In this document: in pieces, positions 27,405 to 40,057 of the stretch
Numbering within the stretch: the first letter of the stretch is position 1
How the letters are laid out: the number at the start of each line of letters is the position of its first letter
Position numbers and translations under genes: made by a program
Assembly (NCBI GenBank): GCA_963966185.1
Contig: CAWZYM010000144.1
Span: 216,001-280,000, forward strand
DNA from: Rhabditoides inermis
Lineage: Eukaryota; Nematoda; Chromadorea; Rhabditida; Rhabditidae
Reading direction: 5' to 3'
DNA length: 64,000 nucleotides
The notes under the pieces: generated by a model
Told to the model about the DNA's origin: nothing
Seen by the model: only the letters and a program-made list of their open reading frames with translations
Database searches by the model: none

Positions 27405-29233
27405 CTTTGCTCTAGAAGGCGCTCCGGCACGCTTCGCGCGCCTCCGCGGTCAAAGCCGATCAGTAGATCAGTGATTATAATAATATTTTTATCACTGCTA
27501 CTGATATGCATTTTCTCCTACTCTCTGATATTTTAGTCTCTCGTATGCACATGGAGGGCGCTCCGAGATGCAGATCTCCTGGTTCCTGGTTATCTCCTGG
27601 TTATAGTTGGGATCTCCTGGTTATAGTTGGCGGACCCAAAACAACGCAAACCCGGCGCGAATTAGACGCTGGCGGCGGCGGGGCGAACTACACTCAAAGT
27701 GCGAGTTGGAGAACACGGGCAGAAAACGCCGAGAGAGTACGCTTTCGAGAGTCAGCGTTACCGGACACGACAAAGTGAACGATCAGAGAGTCGGAGAAAA
27801 TGCATATCAGTATCAGTGATCATTGTTTTTATTATGAATACTGATCTACTCATCGGCTTTGACCGCGGAGGCGCGCGAAGCGTGCCGGAGCGCCCTCTAT
27901 GTGCATAAGAAAAAGTAATAAAAAATCAAAGTATCGGAGAAAATGCATATCAGTATCAGTGACCGAAATATTATTATTTTATTACTGATATACTGATAGG
28001 CGTTCACCGCGGAGGCGTGCGAAGCGTGCCGGAGCGCCTTTTTATGTAGGAGAGAGAGAGAGAGAGAGAGAAAAAAAAAGAGAAAGAAAAAGAGAGAAAG
28101 AGAAAGAGAGAGAGAGAGAGAGGGAGAGAGAGAGGGAGAGAGAAGGAGAGAGAGAGGGAGAGAGATCAGAGAAACGGCGAAACGGAAAGTGTAGATCAGT
28201 GATTAACATAATTATCACTCATATACTGATAGTCTTCGGGTGCGTGCCAGTCTGTCTGCTGGCAGAGAAAGAGACAGTAAATTGTGCAAATGAGCGAGAA
28301 CAGCACCATGCACTACAATACAGCTCACCACACTCCACAAACTGTGCAAATTTTATTGTCTGAGCACATACAATAAAACATTACTATATGCACTCACGTC
28401 ATTCAATATTCAATCAGGGAAGTGAGGCGAGGCGAAATAGTATGTAACCTCCTTTTCTCATCCGTCTCTTTTTCGTCTCTCTCTCTCTCTCTCTCTCTTT
28501 CTCTTTCTCTCTTTCTCTCCCTCTCTCCCTCTCTCCCTCTCTCCCTCTCTCCCTCTCTCTCTCTCTCTCTCTTTCGTCTTTCTCTCTCTCTCTCTCGCTC
28601 TCTCTCTCCCTCTCTTGATTTTATAATGAAAGACCAGTGATAACTATAAATTATATATTTGTATCTCTAATAAACAAAAATTGTCAACCAACTTCTGATA
28701 GGCTTTACCGCGGAGTGTGCCGGAGCGCCTCCTATGTGCATCCGAGAGAGTGAAATATCAGAGAGTCGGAGAGAATCCATATCAGTAACAGTGATCAATA
28801 TATTCTTATTATTACTGATCTACTGATAGACTTTGACCGCGGAGGCGCGCGAAGTGTGCCGGAGCGCCTTCTAGAGCAAAGGAGAGAGAGAGAGAAAGAG
28901 AGAGAAGCGAAGAAACGGAAAAAGTAGTTTAGTAATAACATATTTAACACTCATATACCGATAGTCTTCGGCTGCATCTCGGAGCGCCTTCTCTGAGCAT
29001 AGGTAAGATAATATCAGTCGAGAATCGAAAATTATGAACTAGCTACTGTTAGACATTGACACTGTTCAAACATTTGATAATACTGTGTTTCAAAATTAAG
29101 GAAATACAATAAAGATCACTCATTTTTAGAAGGCTCTGACAACAGCACTTCTAGCACAGCTCCTAATAGCACTTCCAGAGCACATATCAAGTCAATCTAT
29201 ATATCAATCAATAGATAATTTTCTCCTCTATTT
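24765..29233 (+). mobile_element. U6: rearranged family I element lacking its 3' palindrome
   Basis: It starts TCTGCCTGTAAG at 24765. The conserved block resembles U1. CT microsatellites (25660-25816) and M1 units (25840-26890) follow, then a scrambled segment (26891-27773), more M1, an AG tract (about 28050-28165), and a second partial copy of the middle block (about 28245-28700). The tail runs CTCCTCTATTT straight into GCCTGTGTGTGTAAAATG of U7 at about 29233. The terminal palindrome and some 30 bases before it are missing, the only such junction in the chain. Confidence 0.6.
26891..27773. other. Scrambled insert in U6 with perfect 101-bp inverted repeat
   Basis: The M1 array is broken after TTCTTATTA. 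The insert holds a perfect inverted repeat (arms 26890-26990 and 27129-27229) around a CT tract. It then has sequence shared with the Helitron-like insert at 44442, a CT tract, one M1 unit in reverse orientation (about 27412-27568), and repeats of CTCCTGGTTATAGTTGG with a CGCTGGCGGCGGCGGGGCG segment also found near 45,160. M1 resumes at AAAGTGAACGATCAGAG. It looks like a relative of the 44442 element that lost its 3' end through rearrangement. Confidence 0.55.
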
Positions 29234-30137
29234 GCCTGTGTGTGTAAAATGCCCTATGGTTTCCGTCCGTCCGTCCGTACGTCCATCGCTCTACCGCGTC
29301 AGTCACTACTCCTATCTAGCCAAACGTGACATCGATCCGATGGTCTCGGTCCCGAGATGCAGGATTCCAATTTTCAGATCTTTATCTCTCATATCCGCGG
29401 AGCTATAAGCTAAAGAAAGTCCGACGAAATAGCGCGTAATCCGAGAGAGTCAGACAGAAAACAGGCGAAATAGTGTGTCAGATGAAGAGACGGGTCACTG
29501 GCGAATCGGCTGCGGCGAGTAGCCCTCACAAGAACGAGCACTGCGGATCGCAGACTTCAGCTATTGAAAAACGGTTTCGACGTCACTCCTCTACACTCCC
29601 TCACCTACAAATCTGCCCGTAATCTTTTTATAACTCCTCCTGGTTTCCTTTCACGAAGTGATTTAGTCGAGGCGAGGCGACACCAAACAGTTGTCGCGGG
29701 CTGTTCGAGAAAACTAGGCAACCGTGTAAGATCTCCCTTTACTACAACATGCAAATAGGTTGCCACTACACTTCTACCAAAATTTGCATCTTTTTTTGAC
29801 CTCTGACGCTCGCTATCAATTAATATCCTCTAATCGACGTCGTTTTATTGCCCCGCGACGAGAGAGTGTGGCGAGGTGAGAGTGCGCCAGCTGCCAGTCT
29901 GTCTGCTGTTAGAGAAAGAAACAGTAAATTGTGCAAACGAGCGAGAACAGCACCATGCACTACGGAACAGCTCACCACACTCCACAAACGGTGCAAATTC
30001 TATATTCTGAGCGAATACAATACAAATATATTTGTATGCACTCACGACATTCTATATTCAATCAGGGAAGTGAGGCGAGGCAAAATAGTATGCAACCTCC
30101 TTTTCTTATCCCTCTTCTTTTCTCATCCATCATTTTC

Positions 30138-30187
<50 letters not shown>

Positions 30188-30321
30188 ATCTTTCTTTCTC
30201 TTTTTCTCCTTCTCTCCCTCTCTTCCTCTATCTCTCTCTTATATATTAAGATTTTAGATTAGTGATAACTATGAAGTCTACTTGGATCTAAAATCAATAA
30301 TAATTGTCAATCGGCTGCTCA

Positions 30322-30365
<44 letters not shown>

Positions 30366-32430
30366 CTTATAATATTAGACCAGTGATAACTATAAATTAT
30401 ACTTGTATCTATAATAAATAGTAATTGTCAACCAGCTATTGATAGGCTTTTACCGAGGAGTGTGCCGGAGCGTTTTCTAAGTGCATACGTGAAAGTGAAC
30501 GATCAGAGAGTCGGAGAAAATGCATATCAGTAGCAGTGATCAATATATTATTAATATTACTGATCTGCTGATCGACTTTGACCGCGGAGGCTCGCGAAGC
30601 GTGCCGGAGCGCCCTCAATGAGCAAACGAAAAAGTAAAACATCAGAAAGTAGAATAGGTTGCATATCAGTATCAGTGATCAATATATTATTATAATTACT
30701 GATCTACTTATCGGCTTTGACCGCGGAGGCGCGCGAAGCGTGCCGGAGCGCCTTCTATGTGCATATGAAAGAGTAAAAGATCAGAGAGTAGAAGAGATTG
30801 CATATCAGTATCAGTGATTAATATATTATATATTATTATATTTACTGATCTACTGATCGACTTTGACCGCGAAGGCGCGCGAAGCGTGCCGGAGCGCCCT
30901 CTATGTGCAAACGAAAGAGTAAATGATCAGAGAGTAGAAGAGATTGTATATCAATATCAGTGATCAATATATTATTATTTTTATATTACTGATCTACTGA
31001 TAACTGATAGGCTGTTTTACCGCAGAGGCGCGCGGAGCGTGACGGAGCGCCATCTATGTGCATACGAGAGAGTAAAATATCAGAGAGTCGGAGAAAATGC
31101 ATATCAGTATCAGTGATCAATGTATTATTATATATACTACTCTACTGATCGGCTTTGACCGCGGAGGCGCGCGGAGCGTGCCGAAGCGCCCCCTATGTGC
31201 AAACGAAAGAGTAAAAGATCAGAGAGTCGGAGAAAATGCATATCAGTATCAGTGATCAATGTATTATTATAACTACTGATACACTTATCGACTCTGACCG
31301 CGGAGGCGCGCGAAGCGTGCCGGAGCGCCTTCTATGTGCATACGAAAAAGTAAAAAAAAATCACAGAGTCGGAGAAAATGCATAACAGTATCAGTGATCA
31401 ATATATTCTTATAATTACTGATCTACTGATAGACTTTGACTGCGGAGGCGCGCGAAGCGTGCCGGAGCGCCTCCTATGTGCATCCGAGAGAGTGAAATAT
31501 CAGACAGTCGGAGAGAATGCATATCAGTAACAGTGATCAATATATTCTTATTATTACTGATCTACTGATAGACTTTGACCGCGGAGGCGCGCGAAGCGTT
31601 CCGGAGCGCCTCCTATGTGCATCCGAGAGAGTGAAATATCAGACAGTCGGAGAGAATCCATATCAGTAACAGTGATCAATATATTTTTATTATTACTGAT
31701 CTACGGATAGAATTTGACCGCGGAGGCGCGCGAAGCGTGCCGGAGCGCCTCCTATGTGCAACCGAGAGAGTGAAATATCAGAGAGTCGGAGAGAATGCAT
31801 ATCAGTAACAGTGATCAATATATTCTAATTATTACTGATCTACTGATAGACTTTGACCGCGGAGGCGCGCGAAGCGTGCCGGAGCGCCTCCTATGTGCAT
31901 CCGAGAAAGTGAAATATCAGAGAGTCGGAGAGAATGCATATCAGTAACAGTAATCAATATATTCTCATTATTACTGATCTACTGATCGGCTTTGACCGCG
32001 GAGGTGCGCGAAGCGTGCCGGAGCGCTTTCTATGTGCATACGAGAAAGTGACAGATCAGAGAGACGGAAAAAAACATATTAGTATCAGTGATCATTACAT
32101 TGTGATTTTGTATTACTGAAACCGATAGGCTCTGACAGCGGAGCGTGCCGGACCGCCTTCTATGAGCAAGGTAAATACATCTGTAGAAAAGCAGTCAACC
32201 AGATACTATCAACCAGATAGACTGTGACACTTTCTAATTATTTAAATAATACTGAAAATAAAAAAATAAGGAAAGAAATAAAGATCAGCCATCTACTGGA
32301 AGACTGACAACAGCACTTCTAGCACAGCTCCTAATAGCACTTCCAGAGCACATATCAATCTATATATCAATCGATAGATAATTTTCTCCTCTATTTTATA
32401 CCTATATTTCTAGCGCGCGAAGCGCGCTAG
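29234..32430 (+). mobile_element. U7: family I element
   Basis: It begins near 29234 at the damaged junction with U6 and ends at the palindrome 32410-32430. It carries the conserved block, CT microsatellites (30140-30240 and 30325-30362), about 12 diverged M1 units (30450-32150) and the tail. Its M1 units differ more from each other than those of U2-U4, so this array is probably older or less homogenised. Confidence 0.65.
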
Positions 32431-35400
32431 TCGCAGCGCCCGCTGCGCCTGGCTGTGCAAAATGCTCTATGGTTTCCGTCCGTCCGTACGTCCATCGCTC
32501 TACCGCGCCAGCCACTACTCCTATCTAGCCAAACGTGACATCGATCCGATGGTCTCGGTCCCGAGATGCAGGATTCCAATTTTCAGATCTTTATCTCTCT
32601 TATCCGCGGAGCTATAAGCTAAAGAAAATCCGACGAAATATCGCGTAATCCGAGAGAGTCAGACACAAAAGAGGCGAAATAGTGTGTGAGGCGAGGAGAC
32701 GGGTCACTGGCGAATCGGCTGCGGCGAGTAGACCTTACAAGAACGAGCACTGCGAATCGCAGACTTCTGCTATCGAGAAACGGTTTCGACGTCACTCCTC
32801 TACACTCCCTTACCTACAAATCTGCCCGTAATCTTTTTATAAATCCTCCTGGTTTCCTTTCACGAAGTGATTTAGTCGAGGCGAGGCGATACCAAACCGT
32901 TGTCGCAGGCTGTTCAAGAAAACTAGGCAACCGTGTAAGGTCTCCTTTTACTACAACATGCAAATAGGTGGCCACTACACTTCTACCAAAATTCGCATCT
33001 TTTTGTGACCTCTGACGCCCGCTATCAATTAAACTCCTCTAATCGACGCCACTTTATTGCCCCGCGACGAGAGAGTGTGGCCAGGTGAGAGTGCGCCAGC
33101 TGCCAGCCCGTCTGCTGTTAGAGAAAGAAACAGTCAATTGTGCAAACGAGCGAGAACATCACCATGCACTACGAAACAGCTCACCACTCTCCAACAAACT
33201 GCGCGATTACTATATTCTGAGTAAATACAATAAAACATCACTATGTGCACTCACGTCCTTCTATAATCAATCATAGAAGTGAGGCGAGGCGAAATACTAT
33301 GTAACATCCTTTTCTCTTCCCTCTCCTTTTCTCATCCCTCTTTTTTCGTGTGTGTGTGTCTCTCTCTCTCTCTCTCTCTCTTTCTTTCTCCCTCTCTTCC
33401 TCTCTCTATCTCTCTCTCTCTCTCTTATATTTTATAATAGTAGACCAGTGATAACTACAAATTATACTTGGATCTATAATAAATAATAATTGTCAACCAG
33501 CTACTGATAGGCTTTCACCGTGAAGTGTGCCGGAGCGCCCTCTATGTGCACACGAGAGATTGAAAGATCAGAGAGTAGGAGATAATGCATATCAGTATCA
33601 GTGATCAATATTTTTATTATAATTACTGATCTACTAATCGGCTTTAACCACGGAGGCGCGCGGAGCGTGCCGGAGCGCCATCTATGTGCATACGAGAGAG
33701 TAAAAGATCAGAGAGTAGGAGAGAATGCATATCATTATCAGTGATCAGTATATTCTTATAATTACTGATCTACTGATCGGCTTTGACCGCGGAGGCGCGC
33801 GAAGCGTGCCGGAGCGCCCTCTAAGGGCATACGAGAGAGTAAAAGATCAGAGAGTAGAAGAGATTGCATATCAGTATCAGTGATTAATATATTCTCATAA
33901 TTACTGATATACTGATCTACTGATCGGCTTTGACCGCGGAGGCGCGCGAAGCGTGCCGGAGCGCCTTCTATGTGCGTACGCGAGAGTAAAAGATCAGAGA
34001 GTAGGAGAGAAGGCATATCAGTATCAGTGATCGATATATTATTATAATTACTGATCTACTGATCGGCTTTGACCGCGGAGGCGCGCGAAGCGTGCCGGAG
34101 CGCTTTCTATGTGCATACGAAAAAGTGAAAGATCAGAGAGTCGGAGAAAATGCAAATCAGTATCAGTGATCGATATATTATTATAATTACTGATCTACTG
34201 ATCGGCTTTGACCGCGGAGGCGCGCGGAGCGTGCTGGAGCGCTTTCTATGTGCGTACGAGAGAGTAAACGATCAGAGAGTAGGAGAGAAGGCATATCAGT
34301 ATCAGTGATCAATGTTTTATTATAATTGCTGATCTACTGATCGACTTTGACCGCGGAGGCGCGCGGAGGGTGTCGGAACGGTTTCTATGTGCATACGAAA
34401 GAGTGAAAGATCTGAGAGTCGGAGAAAATGCATATCAGTATCAGTGATCGATATATTATTATAATTACTGATCTACTGATCGACTTTGACCGCGGAGGCG
34501 CGCGGAGCGTGCCGGAGCGCTTTCTATGTGGATACGAAAAAGTAAAATATCAGAGAGTCGGAGAAAATGCATATCAGTAGCAGTGATCAATATATTATTA
34601 TAATTGCTGATTTACTGATCGACTTTGACCGCGGTGGCGCGCGGAGCGTGCTGGAGCGCTTTCTATGTGCGTACGAGAGAGTAAAAGATCAGAGAGTAGG
34701 AGAGAAGGCATATCAGTATCAGTGATCAATGTTTTATTATAATTACTGATCTACTGATCGGCTTTGACCGCGGAGGCGCGCGAAGCGTGCCGGAGCGCTT
34801 TCTATGTGCATACGAGAAAGTGAACGATCAGAGAGTCGGAGAAAATGTATATCAGTAGCAGTGATCAATATATTTTTTATTATTACTGATCTACTGATAG
34901 ACTTTGACCGCGGAGGCGCGCGAAGCGTGCCGGAGCGCCCTCTATGTGTAAACGGAAGAGTAAAAAATCAGATAGTCGGAGAAAATGCATATCAGTATCA
35001 GTGATCAATATATTATTATAATTACTCATCTACTGATCGGCTTTGACCGCGGAGGCGCGCGAAGCGTGCCGGAGCGCCTTCTATGTGCACACGAAAGAGT
35101 AAAAAAAATCAGAGAGTCGGAGAAAATGCATATCAGTATCAGTGATCAATGTATTATTATAATTACTGATCTACTGATCGGCTTTGACCGCGGAGGCACG
35201 CGAAGCGTGCCGGAGCGAGTAGGAGAAAATGCATATCAGTATCAGTGATCACTTTATTATTCTTTTTATTCCTGAAATACTGATAGGCTATGACCGCGGA
35301 GCGTGCCGGAGCGCCTTCTATGAGCATAGAAAATAAAACATCTGTAGAAAAGCAGTCAAGCAGATACTATCAACCAGATATACTGTGACACTTTCTAATT

Positions 35401-35597
35401 ATTTTAAAATACTGAAACCATAAAAAAATAAGGAAATGAATAAAGATCAGTCATCTACTGGAAGACTGACAACAGCACTTCTAGCACAGCTCCTAATAGC
35501 ACTTCCAGAGTACATATCAAGTCAATCTATATATCAATCGATAAATAATTTTCTCCTCTATTTTAAACTTATATTTCTAGCGCGCGAAGCGCGCTAG
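32431..35597 (+). mobile_element. U8: family I element, last U copy of the chain
   Basis: It starts TCGCAGCGCCCGCTGCGCC like U2 and U5 and ends at the palindrome 35577-35597. It has the conserved block, a CT tract (33355-33425), about 13 diverged M1 units (33500-35330) and the tail. Element A follows at the next base, so two different families are joined without a spacer. Confidence 0.7.
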
Positions 35598-36978
35598 TCC
35601 CCCTTTCATACTAATATTTACTATGGTGTCTGTCTGTCTGTCTGTCTGTCTGTCCTTCCGGAGAGATATCTCTTTTCAAAGTTCACTCTAACTACTCATT
35701 TTTTCTAGAAAGTTTCTTCAATACCTGAGAACGCAAAATTCCAAATGTCTCGTCAATAGCGATCTCCTAATCATAGTTATCACCTAATCTCTTAACTATG
35801 GAGAAAAATTTCAAAATACTTCAATTAGAACGAAATTTGCAGGGTAGGTGAATCGACCTAGAAAAATTCGATAGCCGCGATACCAGCTGCCTGTGACCTC
35901 ATCTTCATGCCCAAATAGGCGAATGTACCCAAAATGCACCCAAAATTCATGATCTTAGATTCCTATAAAAATTGAATATAAGAAAGATTACGTATAATAG
36001 ATTATAGAAACTGGTTTCCTTTTTCGAAAAGTCACCAAATATGGCGAATATGATCGACTTTTCGTACAGACGAGATAGAGGGTTCAATTTGTAAACTTAA
36101 GCTTTTATGGGCAAAAAAGTCCTTCTGTCAAAGTTTCAGATCGATCGGACTTTGTCTTCATACAGTATTAGACATTTTCTGAGCGCGCGTTACTTGCTGG
36201 GGTCGCGCTACCGGATTGCTCGCTGCCAGCCGCCAGGTCAACCGATCGATATCGAATAGTTGGCATTCGCAATCACTGACCCATATCCACTCAGTTGTGT
36301 CTTTTTTGATAGGATTATGTCTATAGATAACAATAATGGATTGAGTCAGTTGAAAAAAAAGACAAAATTTGTAGCTTCAACTAATAATTTTCACGAAACG
36401 ACGAGTTTGAGGTTCTAAAAGACAAGAAAAGTGTTTCATGACAAGTTCAGTGAATATATTATGTTTTGTGAAGATCAATCCAATTTCAAACTCTATCAAG
36501 TTACTTCAGACATGCGCACAACGAGTTAGTGCGCGCCAGCCGGCTTATTTTCTTTTAGCTGTGTCATCTCGATGTCATTGTAGACGTGATAAAGAAATAT
36601 GGACTGTTTTCTTTTTGTTAGTTGAAACTACATAGGTTTTGAGTTCATTACTTGAACAAATTGAGCCTGAATTTCCGCTTATTGATGCAGTACAGTGACG
36701 AGTGGAAGTGAGGTGAGGTGAGAATCGATTTCACCTTGCATGTCATTTGGCAAGCACAGGCGGTCGAATTATTTTTTTTTAGAACGTGAGAGAGTAGACA
36801 GCAGGGAGAGTAGACAGTAGACAGAAGAGAGTAGTAGTAAAAAAGTTGTTTTCACATAACTGTCTATTGAAAGTGGCAGTGACTGCTGCAGACGTGAGAG
36901 TAGAAGAGTAGATGAAAGGTGTCATAGTACTGTCTCTGGATAATTGTTGTCACCGATGCAGAGACGTGAGACAAAAAA

Positions 36979-37021
<43 letters not shown>

Positions 37022-37190
37022 AGACAGAGAGAAGAGAGAGAGAAGGAGAGAGGAGGGAGAGTAGACATAACTGTTTATTGAAAGTGGCAGTGACTGCTGC
37101 AGACGTGAGAGTAGAAGAGTAGATAAAAGGTGTCATAGTACTGTCTCTGGATAATTGTTGTCACCGATGCAGAGACGTGAGACAAGAAAA

Positions 37191-37235
<45 letters not shown>

Positions 37236-37394
37236 ATACAGAGAGAGAAGGAGAGAGGAGGGAGAGTAGACATAACTGTCTATTGGAAGTGGCAGTGACT
37301 GCTGCAGACGTGAGAGTAGAAGAGTAGATGAAAGGTGTCATAGTACTGTCTCTGGATAATTGTTGTCACCGATGCAGAGACGTGAGACAAAAAA

Positions 37395-37435
<41 letters not shown>

Positions 37436-37604
37436 AGACAGAGAGAAGAGAGAGAGAAGGAGAGAGGAGGGAGAGTAGACATAACTGTTTATTGAAAGTG
37501 GCAGTGACTGCTGCAGACGTGAGAGTAGAAGAGTAGATAAAAGGTGTCATAGTACTGTCTCTGGATAATTGTTGTCACCGATGCAGAGACGTGAGACAAG
37601 AAAA

Positions 37605-37647
<43 letters not shown>

Positions 37648-37806
37648 ATACAGAGAGAGAAGGAGAGAGGAGGGAGAGTAGACATAACTGTCTATTGGAA
37701 GTGGCAGTGACTGCTGCAGACGTGAGAGTAGAAGAGTAGATGAAAGGTGTCATAGTACTGTCTCTGGATAATTGTTGTCACCGATGCAGAGACGTGAGAC
37801 AAAAAA

Positions 37807-37849
<43 letters not shown>

Positions 37850-38020
37850 AGACAGAGAGAAGAGAGAGAGAGAAGGAGAGAGGAGGGAGAGTAGACATAA
37901 CTGTTTATTGAAAGTGGCAGTGACTGCTGCAGACGTGAGAGTAGAAGAGTAGATAAAAGGTGTCATAGTACTGTCTCTGGATAATTGTTGTCACCGATGC
38001 AGAGACGTGAGACAAGAAAA

Positions 38021-38063
<43 letters not shown>

Positions 38064-38231
38064 ATACAGAGAGAGAAGGAGAGAGGAGGGAGAGTAGACA
38101 TAACTGTCTATTGGAAGTGGCAGTGACTGCTGCAGACGTGAGAGTAGAAGAGTAGATAAAAGGTGTCATAGTACTGTCTCTAGATAATTGTTGTCACCGA
38201 TGCAGAGACGTGAGACAAGAAAAAGACAGAC

Positions 38232-38274
<43 letters not shown>

Positions 38275-38652
38275 AGACAGAGAGAGAAGGAGAGAGGAGG
38301 GAGAGTAGACATAACTGTCTATCGAAAGTGGCAGTGACTGCTGCAGAGGTGAGAGTAGAAGAGTAGATAAAATAAGCCATAGTACTGTGACTAGATAATT
38401 GTTGTCACCGATGCAGAGACGTGAGAATAGACAAGAAAAAGACAGAGAGATAGAAAGGAAGAGAGAGAGAGAGAGAGAGAGAGAAGAGAGACAGAGAGAG
38501 AAGGATAGAGGAGGGAGAGTAGACATAACTGTCTATTGAAAATGGCAGTGACTGCTGCAGACGTGAGAGTAGAAGAGTAGATAAAAGGTGTCATAGTACT
38601 GTCTCTAGATAATTGTTGTCACCGATGCAGAGACGTGAGACAAGAAAAAGAC

Positions 38653-38700
<48 letters not shown>

Positions 38701-39285
38701 GAGAGAGAGAAGAGAGAGAAGGAGAGAGGAGGGAGAGTAGACATAACTGTCTATTGAAAGTGACAGTGACTGCTGTATGTAGTCGTGAGAAGTAGAAGAG
38801 TAGATAAAAAATGCCATAGTACTGTCTCTAGAAAATTGTTGTCACCGATGCGGTGACGTGAGAATAGACAAGAAAAAGACAGAGAGACAGAAAGAGAGAG
38901 AGAGACAGAAAGAGAGAGAGAGAGAAGAAAGAGAAGAGAGAAGGAAGGAGAGAGGAGGGAGAGTAGACATAACTGTCTCTCGAAAGTCGCAGTGACTACT
39001 GCAGATGTGAGAATAGAAGAGTAGACAGAAGGTGCCATAGTACTGTCTCTAGAAAGTTGTTGTCACCGATGCAGAGACGTGAGAATAGACAAGAGAAAGA
39101 CAGACAGAGAGAGAGAATGAGAGAGAGAGAGGAGGGAGGAGAAGGAGGGAAGAGAGAGAGTAGGCATAACTGTCTCTCGAAAGTCGCAGTGACTGCTGCA
39201 GACGTGAGAGTAGAAGAGTAGACAGAAGGTAACATAGTACTTTTTCTAGAATGTTGTTGTCACCGCTGCGAAGACGTGAGATTGG

Positions 39286-39334
<49 letters not shown>

Positions 39335-39699
39335 AGAATGAGAGAATGAGAGAAAGAGAGGAGGGAGGAAAAGGAGGGAAGAGGGAGAATAGGCATAACT
39401 GTCTCTCAAAAGTCGCAGTGACTGCTGTAGACGTGAGAGTAGAAGAGTAGACAGAAGGTGCCATAGTACTGTCTCTAGAAAATTGTTGTCACCGATGCAG
39501 AGACGTGAGAATAGACAAGAGAGAAAGATGGGGAGAGAGAGAGAAGGTAGGAGAGAGAAAAGAGGAGAGAGAAGGGAGAGTAGACATAACTGTCTTTCGA
39601 AAGTCGCAGTGATAGTGATTACTGCAGATGTGAAAGTAAGAGTGGAAGAGGTGACGAAAGGTGCAAGTAGACAGAAGAAAACATAGTAATGTCTCTAGA
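35598..39699 (+). mobile_element. Element A, first part (family II Helitron-like)
   Basis: It starts TCCCCCTTTCATACTAAT, ACTATGGTGTC and a TCTG run. The first 1.2 kb is a conserved 5' region also seen in B, D and F on the - strand. From about 36860 it becomes a purine-rich tandem array with steps of about 205-210 bases. The sequence stops at GTCTCTAGA (39699). In its paralogue B the next bases are AAGTTGTTGTCAC, and a near-match, AAGTTTTTGTCAC, is found at 47515. So A continues there, after a 7815-bp insert. No protein is encoded. Confidence 0.65.
36860..39690 (+). repeat. About 208-bp purine-rich tandem repeat in element A
   Basis: About 13 units. Each has CATAACTGTCTATTG, GGCAGTGACTGCTGCAGACG, TAGAAGAGTAGAT, TCATAGTACTGTCTCT, TTGTTGTCACCGATGCAGAG and a run of AG. 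Early units alternate in two forms (GAGACAAAAAAAGACAG and GAGACAAGAAAAAGACAG), giving a dimer period near 414. Single or few copies of the same unit occur in B, D and F. Confidence 0.85.
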
Positions 39700-40012
39700 C
39701 TAGCGCTCCGGCGCGCTGTCGCGCGCCTCCGCACTAGGTATACAAAAATAGAACAATAGAAGAATAGTTCGTCTTGCATGTTTGATAGTTGATTACTCTC
39801 TAATGACTCTTGCGAAGATACATACACGCAAGGGTTGTAGTTGAAGTGTTCAAGTTCTATGTATTTTGTGTATGTAGCCTTTTTTGTCTTTTCTAACTAT
39901 ATCTTGTACTTCTTTTTCACTTTTTTTATGTCTCACAGATGTACACCGCCCCATCTCTTTCTCCTCTACACTGTTCTGTCTACTTTCCATCCTATCTCCC
40001 TCCTCCTCCCCC

Positions 40013-40057
<45 letters not shown>

